From contig NZ_KB904063.1 in the NCBI RefSeq assembly GCF_000379985.1, positions 62,001-126,000 of the forward strand: DNA of 64,000 nucleotides. The letters run 5' to 3'. Of the stretch, positions 26,963-33,782 are shown piece after piece; position 1 is the first letter of the stretch; each line of letters opens with the position of its first letter. The notes under the pieces are model-generated. The model was not told the DNA's origin. It did no database searches and was given only the letters and a program-made list of their open reading frames with translations. The position numbers and the translations under genes are program-made. The stretch is from Streptococcus caballi DSM 19004 (lineage in GTDB: Bacteria > Bacillota > Bacilli > Lactobacillales > Streptococcaceae).

Positions 26963-27460
26963 GTGGAGTTACGCAGACCAAACTTGACAGACAAGGAAAT
27001 AGTGCTTGATATGATGAAGGAGTTTGAGGAATCAGGTTCAGCTCACGATGGTGGCTTTTGGAATGTGGAAGACTTCGACTACGAAGACTGGCTTGAAGGA
27101 AATGTGGATGCTGAGGTAGGGCTGAATATTCCTCCAACTTGGGTACCAGCTATTCAGTTTGTTGGTTTTGAAGGTGGGAAAGCTGTCGGTTTTTTGAGTT
27201 TACGGCTAAGACTTAATGATTATCTGTTTAATGTCGGTGGCCACATTGGTTATTCTATTCGTCCATCAGCGCGTGGCAAGGGTTATGCCAAGGAAATGCT
27301 TAAGCAAGGCCTACAGGAAGCCAAGCAGAAGAATATTCAAGAGGCCTTGGTGACTTGTCACACCGATAATCTTGCCAGTCGTGCGGTGATTATGGCTAAT
27401 GGCGGTCAATTAGAAGATATTAGAGAGCAGGTTGAACGCTACTGGATTGACCTCTCCTAG
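26963..27460 (+). CDS. GNAT family N-acetyltransferase (GTG start)
   Basis: 165 aa. GNAT fold: N-terminal ELRRPNLTDKEIVLDMMKEF, central acceptor region, and acetyl-CoA site in IGYSIRPSARGKGYAKEML (R-x-x-G-x-G/A). The start is GTG at 26963 after AAGGAG; an ATG overlapping it is in another frame. Between nrdD and nrdG in what appears to be one operon; in streptococci this insertion is common. Substrate unknown. Confidence 0.87.
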   Translation: MELRRPNLTDKEIVLDMMKEFEESGSAHDGGFWNVEDFDYEDWLEGNVDAEVGLNIPPTWVPAIQFVGFEGGKAVGFLSLRLRLNDYLFNVGGHIGYSIRPSARGKGYAKEMLKQGLQEAKQKNIQEALVTCHTDNLASRAVIMANGGQLEDIREQVERYWIDLS

Positions 27461-27478
27461 GATAATGAGGACAATAAG

Positions 27479-28093
27479 ATGGAAGAAAAAAGATGGAACA
27501 CCCCCAAACCCGGGGAATGGAAGAGCGAGGAGCTCAGTCAGGGACGGATTATAGATTACAAGGCCTTTAACTTTGTTGATGGTGAAGGGGTGCGCAATTC
27601 GATCTATGTTTCTGGCTGTATGTTTCATTGTAAAGGCTGTTACAATGCAGCAACCTGGTCTTTTCGAGCAGGTATACCCTATACCCAAGAACTTGAAGAA
27701 CAAATTATGGAAGATTTAGCCCAGCCTTATGTGCAGGGCTTGACCTTACTGGGTGGCGAGCCCTTCCTTAATACGGGCATTCTCTTGCCCCTCATCAAGC
27801 GCGTACGCCGAGAATTGCCTGACAAGGACATCTGGTCTTGGACGGGTTATACTTGGGAAGAAATGATGGAGGAAACACCAGACAAACTGGAAATGCTGAA
27901 CCTGATTGACATCTTGGTTGACGGTCGTTTTGATATCACCAAGAAAAATCTCATGCTACAATTTCGTGGCTCTTCTAATCAGCGCATTATTGATGTGCAA
28001 AAGTCCCTTAAGGCAGGTCAAGTGGTCATATGGGACAAACTCAACGATGGCGACCAAGTTTTTGAACAAGTTAGCCGAGACAATCTCATCTGA
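27479..28093 (+). CDS. nrdG: Anaerobic ribonucleotide reductase-activating protein
   Basis: 204-aa radical SAM enzyme that makes the glycyl radical on NrdD. The CX3CX2C cluster motif is C47-MFH-C51-KG-C54; SAM-binding LLGGEPFLN follows (about residues 90-98). Ends with a C-terminal VIWDKLNDGDQVFEQVSRDNLI. ATG 18 bp after the GNAT gene. Partner nrdD upstream. Confidence 0.95.
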   Translation: MEEKRWNTPKPGEWKSEELSQGRIIDYKAFNFVDGEGVRNSIYVSGCMFHCKGCYNAATWSFRAGIPYTQELEEQIMEDLAQPYVQGLTLLGGEPFLNTGILLPLIKRVRRELPDKDIWSWTGYTWEEMMEETPDKLEMLNLIDILVDGRFDITKKNLMLQFRGSSNQRIIDVQKSLKAGQVVIWDKLNDGDQVFEQVSRDNLI

Positions 28094-28560
28094 AATAGGT
28101 TTAGTGATCAAACAGCTGTATGCTGAAGACTCACTAGCTTTTTTCTTTTACTCAATGGAAGTTAATAAGGTTGAGCAATGCTTCGGTCTTCTTTCAAGAG
28201 CAGCTAGCAATTATAAAAATATTCCTCCCACGCTGGGAGCAAAGAAGAACGGAATGGAAAACTAACACCTAAAGCATTCGACGTCCCTATTCAAGAGTGA
28301 TAAGCCCTTTTGTTTTTCATTAGAGAGCCTTTTTCCAGAATGATAAAGTCTCTTGTTTTTGTTGGACAGTTAGTTTTGAGGTATTAAAGTTGGCGTTTAG
28401 CTTGGGCAAGGCAGTTGACTTTGTTTGAGCGAGCTATTATTCTACAATTGGGCGTGATTTTGGTTGCTTTCAGCTTGAATTTGTCGATTTTGAGTGGAAA
28501 ATCTCTTCTCTATAGTATTGAAATAGCTTTATAAAAGTCCTATTTGTTTTTTGTGCACAA
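28094..28560 (+). other. Intergenic region after nrdG, possible decayed coding sequence
   Basis: No intact gene. A plus-strand stretch near 28405-28510 translates to a hydrophobic run (TLFERAIILQLGVILVAFSLNLSIL) then a stop. I see no start, ribosome site or recognisable family. Confidence 0.35.
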
Positions 28561-28561
28561 G

Positions 28562-28627
28562 TTATCCCCGATTTTTCCCCATACTTATCCACAACCTGTG
28601 TACAATTTATAGACAAGTTGGGGATAA
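28562..28627. promoter_or_regulatory. Cluster of DnaA-box-like sites
   Basis: TTATCCACA (28585-28593, perfect DnaA box) with TTATCCCCG (28562-28570) and, on the other strand, TTATCCCCA (28619-28627), all within 66 bp between nrdG and yaaA. No dnaA/dnaN neighbours, so not a chromosomal origin. Confidence 0.5.
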
Positions 28628-28654
28628 AAAAGGCGACTCCCCTAGCGGGAGTCG
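28626..28654 (-). terminator. yaaA terminator
   Basis: On the minus strand CGACTCCC-GCTAG-GGGAGTCG followed by CCTTTTTT, starting just past the yaaA stop. Confidence 0.82.
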
Positions 28655-28656
28655 AT

Positions 28657-29391
28657 TCATGGCGATTGGTGCTTAATAAAAACGAGATGACGTTCTGTGG
28701 ACAAGTCAGATTGATAGCCAAAATGGTCAAAGGTGAGGCTTTTTAAGTCATCAATTGTCTGGCAATTCTTGTGGGCTGCTTGATAGAGGAGTTGCCCTCG
28801 AGCCTTTTTAGAAATAGTAGAGTGAGTTTTTAATTGACCATCTTTTTCTTCCATGAATTTCAGCTGATAGAAGTTTTCCCGCACCTTAGGAGAAAAAATG
28901 TCTTCAAATTCACTGGATAAGAGGGAAATGATTGGTTGAGAAGTCATTTGAGCAAAATGATCATAGGCAGGCCGCCAGTAGTTTTTTAGGGATTGACCAT
29001 CTATACTAAACTTATTATTAAAGTCAAGCCGATGGGGGGCCATGGGGTCAAAAAGTGGAGTGACACCGTAGAGCGACGAGGTGATGAAGGTCTGCTTGGC
29101 TAGGTAATCTTCCTCTGCTGAGGTAAAAGGTTTCTGCCTAAGATGACGGTACATAAGACCGTTGAACAGATAGGCTGCGGGGTAGGTCTTAGCTTGACCA
29201 TTTTTCAGATCTTGCCAGCGTTGATACTCGATCTCGGCTGCTGGAATTTTGATTTTGTAGGCTGTGGCCAGCTCTTTAGGAGATAGAAGTGCTATATGGT
29301 TGACCAGTGTTTGACTCTCTGGGGACAGAGGTTGTGGATAAGTCGGTGTATCAACATTCATTTCCTTGGCGCTGGGGATTAAAAATATCAT
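28657..29391 (-). CDS. yaaA: Peroxide stress protein YaaA
   Basis: About 244-aa YaaA/DUF328 protein. The N-terminus MIFLIPSAKEMN fits the family pattern; conserved SSLYGVTPLFDPMAPHRLDF and the C-terminal FDHFGYQ pattern are visible. In E. coli it limits free iron and oxidative DNA damage; the pneumococcal homologue gives peroxide resistance. Two ATGs are adjacent (29394 and 29391); neither has a ribosome site. A TTGACA-17-AATAAT promoter ends six bases before the ATGs, so the mRNA should be leaderless. It lies beside a set of decayed electrophile-stress genes. Confidence 0.93.
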   Translation of the reverse strand: MIFLIPSAKEMNVDTPTYPQPLSPESQTLVNHIALLSPKELATAYKIKIPAAEIEYQRWQDLKNGQAKTYPAAYLFNGLMYRHLRQKPFTSAEEDYLAKQTFITSSLYGVTPLFDPMAPHRLDFNNKFSIDGQSLKNYWRPAYDHFAQMTSQPIISLLSSEFEDIFSPKVRENFYQLKFMEEKDGQLKTHSTISKKARGQLLYQAAHKNCQTIDDLKSLTFDHFGYQSDLSTERHLVFIKHQSP

Positions 29392-29400
29392 CATAAGTCT

Positions 29401-29429
29401 ATTATTGACAAATGATGATAAGTTGTCAA
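29401..29429 (-). promoter_or_regulatory. yaaA promoter within a perfect TTGACAA/TTGTCAA dyad
   Basis: Minus strand -35 TTGACA (29429-29424), 17-bp spacer, -10 AATAAT (29406-29401). The perfect dyad TTGACAA-N11-TTGTCAA (29405-29429) covers the -35 and spacer and may be an operator. Confidence 0.6.
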
Positions 29430-29445
29430 GAAGGGGCTACCAAAC

Positions 29446-30165
29446 TTATTTTGCTACAGATACCATCTGTGTCTTCAACCATATAGAATGCCTCGCTTTG
29501 GGAAATAATGGTTATGCCATAGAGCCTTGTCTTTTGAGACTTGCTTGGAAAAGTAGCGGACTATCATAGTTGATCGAAAGTTGGGCTAGAACGATAGCTC
29601 CTTCAAAGCGATTTTCTAAACCCATACCAGCCCACTCACTGGTTGAAGGCTAGGTGATGGTGGTATTGACCAGAAGCAATCCAAGAAGCACTGGAGCTGG
29701 TCATCTTGCCCCCCGAACCAAAGACGGTTTGATGGAGCTTAGATGATTTAAGAGTGTCTTTGACACTGAGATGAACATGAGCGATTTTTGTTTGAGCAGG
29801 GATTTTGAAGCCTTGAGGGATATTTACAAGGTTGTCAACTAAACTATGCGCATCAAGCTCCTCGGTCACACCGGTGATTTGTCTGTTGTCACTGATATCC
29901 GATTCAGAAACAGGTTTGTCGCAATAGATTTCAACACCATTACCTTCAAGGTCATGGTGGTAAATGGCTTCGCTGTAGCCGTGGCCAGCATCACCTTCCG
30001 GCTTAGCCCCTCCTTGACAACTAAGTGATGTAGTGTCAATCCTAAACTTTGGAAATCAGGCACTAGAAAAGCTGTATGATAGCGGCCATATGTCAAGGTG
30101 TGCAAGTTCTGTTTTCTCTAAAAGGATAACCGCAGTCTGATTGTCAAAGTCAAGTTCATTTTCCA
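29446..30165 (-). pseudogene. VOC (CatE-like ring-cleaving dioxygenase) remnant
   Basis: Minus-strand pieces in several frames read as a vicinal-oxygen-chelate protein of the catechol-2,3-dioxygenase/glyoxalase type: TYGRYHTAFLVPDFQSLGLT, GHGYSEAIYHHDLEGNGVEIY (metal-ligand Glu), ITGVTEELDAHSLVDNLVN, AHVHLSVKDTLKSS (metal His), ASWIASGQYHHHLAFNQ. At least four frameshifts or stops. Its 5' end is fused to the next remnant. Bacillus CatE homologues degrade catechols and are controlled by HxlR-type regulators; an HxlR remnant lies nearby. Confidence 0.8.
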
Positions 30166-30591
30166 ATACCAGTTGTTGCGGAGAATCTTGTAGGTCAAGC
30201 CAGAATTTTGATGAGTTTTTTAGTGAAGATATGATCTGGTGTCAGCACGGTAGTGGATTTTTAACCATTAGAAATGCTGGTGTAGACGATGTTTTTGACC
30301 CCAGTAGCTTGGACAGCTTCGATAACATTTTGGTGCTGTAGTTGATGCGGCATGGCTTGCCCCGGCACATTAGAAAAAAACATGAGAGTGTCAATGACTG
30401 TAAAGCCTTTTGTCAACCTATCCTTATTTTAATAGTTAGCAACACAAATATCTTAATATGGGTCTTTGAAGGAGCGTCCTTTTTCTGAGCGAACTAGTAC
30501 AGCGATGTAGGCATCGTCAACCTGTTCAGATAATTTTAGCTAATATTTCTGTTCCAAGTCCACCAGTGACGCCAGTGATTACGTCAGTCAT
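30165..30591 (-). pseudogene. NmrA/SDR quinone oxidoreductase (QOR2-like) remnant
   Basis: Starts at ATG 30591 with GAGGGAAA upstream: MTDVITGVTGGLGTEILAKII then a stop; later frames read AVLVRSEKGRSF, VIDTLMFFSNVPGQAMPHQLQHQN, VIEAVQATGVKNIVYTSISNG and ending near LTYKILRNNWY. This matches NAD(P)H-dependent quinone oxidoreductases of the NmrA type. Several stops, and its 3' third is missing, replaced by the CatE-like sequence. Confidence 0.8.
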
Positions 30592-31102
30592 AATTTCCCT
30601 CTTTCTCTATTAGTCTAATAGCAAATCCCTCCATCCAAGGAATTTTTTTGCTAGCTGCTAGGGAAATTTTCAAGAAACCGAAGGTTTCTAATTCGCAATC
30701 GCGCTTGAGCCTGCCAGTGTCTAGTGTCCTGACACCAGCATCTTGCAAGGCTTGGCTGAGTACTTCCTTGGTATCTGCGTGATCAGAAGCCAGCATAACA
30801 GTTGTTTGGATTTGATCAGCCATTTTTTTGCTGGCAGAGCTATCAGCAGGAACAAGCATATTGTCAAAGGTGTCAAAGTTGACAGGATTGGTAATGTCAA
30901 CGATGATTTTGCTAACTAATTTGTCTGAGTAGTTAGCTAGGATACTTGATAAGGCAGGATACGGTACAGCAAGGACGCCCCACTCTCTGACTTGAGCACT
31001 GGCATTGTCTGAGTTAACATAGTTGACAGTTTATCCAGTTTTTTAGAGCCCTCCGATTGCTTTTCCCATATTACCTTTACCAAAAATTGTCACGTTTAGC
31101 AT
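30584..31102 (-). pseudogene. NADPH-dependent reductase (COG2085) remnant
   Basis: From ATG 31102: MLNVTIFGKGNMGKAIGGL (dinucleotide-binding GxGxMG) then two in-frame stops; the frame resumes as SIVDITNPVNFDTF-like sequence and a 91-residue open C-terminal part (30584-30859) ending MEGFAIRLIEKEGNYD. A segment around the catalytic middle (usually KAFNT) is missing. Overlapped the oxidoreductase start by 8 bp, so once cotranscribed. Confidence 0.75.
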
Positions 31103-31182
31103 AATAAATTACACATTTTAGATAATCGTTTAATTATCACTAATTATTATTAAGAACTTTATTATAGATCCTTGACGTCAAC

Positions 31183-31210
31183 TAGAAAATAGGCACTTAA
31201 ATATTTTCTA
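31183..31210. promoter_or_regulatory. Intact 9-bp dyad in the divergent HxlR promoter region
   Basis: TAGAAAATA-N10-TATTTTCTA, perfect inverted repeat between the decayed HxlR regulator and the decayed reductase operon, the likely former HxlR operator. A minus-strand TATAAT (31166-31161) and plus-strand TTGACG (31172) flank it. Confidence 0.5.
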
Positions 31211-31243
31211 ATTACTTTTGGAAACTAGATAGAAAGGAAAATC

Positions 31244-31570
31244 ATGAAAGAAACACAAGATTTAGTCTATCCCGTTGAGACGACCTTGTCCTTAATTGGG
31301 GATAAATGGGAGATGCTCATTTTGTCTGATTTGATACTTGAGACTAAACGTTTTAGAGAGCTGAGAAAAAGGCTGTTGGCACTGTCAGTCAGAAGGGATT
31401 GCCAGCGCAGTTGAGAGACCTGAAAGCTAATGGGCTAGTACACCGTCAAGTCTATGCCGAAGTGCCCCCTCGCGTGGAATATTCATTAATAGAGACAGGA
31501 CGAACCTTTAGTCAGTCCTAGATGCTATGAGTAGCTGGGGAACAGACTACCAGAAACAGTGTCAGAATAG
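31244..31570 (+). pseudogene. HxlR family regulator remnant
   Basis: MKETQDLVYPVETTLSLIGD start with KWEMLILSDL (HxlR winged helix), then a frameshift near 31370; continues as LRDLKANGLVHRQVYAEVPPRVEYSLIETGR and ends SWGTDYQKQCQN, with a second shift near 31520. Ribosome site AAAGGAAA. About 108 codons once. Divergent from the decayed oxidoreductase genes, as YodB/CatR regulators are. Confidence 0.85.
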
Positions 31571-31584
31571 TTAGCAGCTATGGA

Positions 31585-31619
31585 AAGGTCGGAAGCCTAA
31601 TAAGGTTCCGACCTTTTTT
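31585..31619. terminator. Bidirectional terminator between hxlR remnant and ZIP gene
   Basis: AAGGTCGGAA-N8-TTCCGACCTTTTTT hairpin; its opposite strand ends the ZIP transcript. Confidence 0.83.
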
Positions 31620-31626
31620 GTTTTTA

Positions 31627-32430
31627 TTAGATAAATAGCAGCAAGCTAAGTGCCATGACAGCCATGCCTGCAACCAAACCATAGATAGCTAGATGGTGTT
31701 GTCCATATTCTTCGGCGGCAGGCAGGAGTTCATCAAGGGAAATAAAAACCATAATGCCAGCTACGCCTGCAAAGATAGCACCGTAGACAATATTGCTCAT
31801 GATGGGCATGAGGAGAAACCAGCCAATAATGGCTCCCAAAGGTTCAGCAAGTCCCGATAGGAAAGAATAGGTAAAGGCCTTTTTCTTAGAGCCTGTGGCT
31901 TGGTAGATGGGCACAGAAACGGCGATGCCTTCTGGGATATTGTGGATGGCAATGGCAACAACAATAGGGATGGCCACCTGTGCCCCTTGCAAGCCAGAAA
32001 TAAAGGTTGCCAAACCTTCTGGAAAATTATGGATACCGATGGCCAGCGCGGTCATTAGCCCCATGCGCATGAGACGATGAGGTTGGGGAGCATCAGGTTG
32101 TTCTTCTTCAATGGAGTGCATTTCGTGTGGGTTTTCCTCAGAAGGGATAAGCCTATCAATGATGGCAATAATCAGCATACCCGCAAAGAAAGCTAGGACG
32201 GTAGTCCAAGCTCCGCCGCGTTTCCCCAGTTCCTTGGTCAAGGTTGTCTGGGCAGTTGGGAAAATCTCAATCAGAGAGACGTAAATCATGACGCCGGCAG
32301 AGAAACCTAGACTGACAGAGAGAAATTTCTTGTTGGTACTTTTGGCGAGAAAGGCCATCAGGCTGCCAATCCCTGTGCTCAATCCAGCAATGGCCGTCAG
32401 AGTGAAGGCCAAGAGAATATTATGGTTCAT
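31627..32430 (-). CDS. ZIP family metal transporter (ZupT-like)
   Basis: 267-aa divalent metal importer with eight hydrophobic segments. The segments IV-V motif is clear: ALAIGIHNFPEGLATFISG and IAIHNIPEGIAVSVP (HNxPEG twice, metal ligands). A His/Glu-rich cytoplasmic loop (NPHEMHSIEEEQPDAPQPHR, about residues 110-130) precedes it. ATG at 32430 follows AAGGAT; the frame runs 22 codons further without a ribosome site. Substrates of ZupT are Zn, Fe, Mn; not decided here. A 15-bp perfect dyad in the promoter region suggests metal or oxidative control. Confidence 0.92.
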   Translation of the reverse strand: MNHNILLAFTLTAIAGLSTGIGSLMAFLAKSTNKKFLSVSLGFSAGVMIYVSLIEIFPTAQTTLTKELGKRGGAWTTVLAFFAGMLIIAIIDRLIPSEENPHEMHSIEEEQPDAPQPHRLMRMGLMTALAIGIHNFPEGLATFISGLQGAQVAIPIVVAIAIHNIPEGIAVSVPIYQATGSKKKAFTYSFLSGLAEPLGAIIGWFLLMPIMSNIVYGAIFAGVAGIMVFISLDELLPAAEEYGQHHLAIYGLVAGMAVMALSLLLFI

Positions 32431-32483
32431 ATAGTTATCCTTAAATAGAGTAGATAACTTATTATAACATGGAAACGTAACTT

Positions 32484-32498
32484 TTTTGATAATCAAAA
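32484..32498. promoter_or_regulatory. TTTTGATAATCAAAA palindrome upstream of the ZIP gene
   Basis: Perfect 7-1-7 palindrome 54 bp before the ATG and 18 bp behind a minus-strand TATAAT (32466-32461). The 7-1-7 shape is that of Fur/PerR/Zur boxes, though the bases differ from the textbook consensus. Confidence 0.45.
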
Positions 32499-32904
32499 TA
32501 AGAGTCCTTGCACGGTGCAGAAATTAATTGCCAGTAAATACAGTCTGGAACGCTGTGACAGACTTGTTCTTCTGAAGAATTCCTTCTGTTCATATTGTGC
32601 GAAAGTTATTTTTCAGATAGTTCTTTCTATTGCGCAGTGCAAGGGCTACTTTCGACTTGGCTTAGTATCTGAGACATTTATACTAAGAAAACATTAGATA
32701 CTTCATCATTGTTAAAAGAGAACGAAGTGAGCCTAACACGACAATTCGCGTAGTGATATTGTTAGTGACAAGGAGATTTTTGAGACTTTAGGCTCAAAAA
32801 TTAGAAATGAAAGTCCGGAGGAGACTGCCTCCGAGTGCACCGCCTAGGAAAATATTAAAAATCAGTTTTGGATTGAAAAACAAAGGGCCAGAAAGCAAGT
32901 CCTC
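32497..32904. other. Gene-free region with two hairpins
   Basis: No supportable gene. Two perfect hairpins: TTTTTGAG-N8-CTCAAAAA (32777-32800) and CGGAGG-N6-CCTCCG (32816-32833). They might belong to an unrecognised small RNA or decayed element. Confidence 0.45.
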
Positions 32905-33492
32905 CTAGTCTTTAGGATGGTAATTTTGGAAATAGTTGGGGATGGAACTAAAGAGTAGAGCAATGTCTTTGGCAACGATTTCGGGAGCGTCTGGCTCTTC
33001 TTTGATTAGCCAAAACTTAATGATGTTGATATAAGCGCCAATCAGGCCTTTTGAAACGTAATCGAGGTCGCGCGTGTTTAATTCTCCTGACAGACTCCAA
33101 GGTAAGCCGAAGTTTTTATAAATAACGACAGAGTTGTCATTAAATTTAGAAGCAAACAGGTCGTAGTGACCACTCTGAATGAGAGAACGAAGAAATCGTC
33201 TTTTTTGATACATAAATTCAAGTGTTACCTGGAAGACTTCCTGTGATCGTTTAGCATTAAAAAACTTCTTTTTCTCTTGGTAATATTCATCGATAAGGCA
33301 GGTCAGGCAATAGTCCATTAGTTTTTCCTTGCTTGAGAAGTAACGATAAAAGGTTCGTCTTGAAACACCTGCTTTTTCAAGAATATGATAGACTGTAATT
33401 TTATCAAAAGCCTTTTGTTCGATAAGTTGATAGAGCGATCGAGCTAAAAGATCTTTTGTAGAAAGTTTTTTGTGTTTTATACTTAGTGGCAT
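32905..33492 (-). CDS. TetR/AcrR family regulator next to the pilin operon
   Basis: 195 aa; N-terminal helix-turn-helix (residues about 10-55; FDKITVYHILEKAGVSRRTFYRYFSSKEKL) and a C-terminal TetR_C_7-like ligand domain with aromatic-rich helices. ATG at 33492 with AAGGAA eight bases upstream. Divergent from the pilin operon with 290 bp between, so it is a candidate regulator of pilus expression. Ligand unknown. Confidence 0.88.
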   Translation of the reverse strand: MPLSIKHKKLSTKDLLARSLYQLIEQKAFDKITVYHILEKAGVSRRTFYRYFSSKEKLMDYCLTCLIDEYYQEKKKFFNAKRSQEVFQVTLEFMYQKRRFLRSLIQSGHYDLFASKFNDNSVVIYKNFGLPWSLSGELNTRDLDYVSKGLIGAYINIIKFWLIKEEPDAPEIVAKDIALLFSSIPNYFQNYHPKD

Positions 33493-33658
33493 AAAGATTC
33501 CTTAATAACTTAAAAATTATTTTACCTGAATATGAGATGTTAAAAAATAAAATTACATATATGCAATACGATTATGCCATAATCCCTCTATTTTTGTCTA
33601 ATTATTAGATGATTTTGGACAATGTGAGGGTAGAAGTTCATTGATTTAGGTAAATCCA

Positions 33659-33687
33659 TTGCAAATATGTCTCCGATATTATATAAT
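33659..33687 (+). promoter_or_regulatory. Pilin operon promoter
   Basis: TTGCAA, 17-bp spacer, TATAAT (33682-33687); leader of about 90 nt to the adhesin start. Confidence 0.72.
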
Positions 33688-33782
33688 ATAACAGAAGTGT
33701 GTTGTAACAATTAACAAAATGTCATAATTTTATAACAATTGAAGAAGCAAAATGAAAAGTGAATAAGTTTGGGGGGATTTTT

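Noticed and set aside
28066-28265. Frame overlapping and following nrdG
   Set aside because: Shadow frame of nrdG continuing into non-coding DNA, no start signal.
32800-32850. RNase P RNA fragment
   Set aside because: GAAAGTCC occurs, but the surrounding conserved regions of rnpB are not present.
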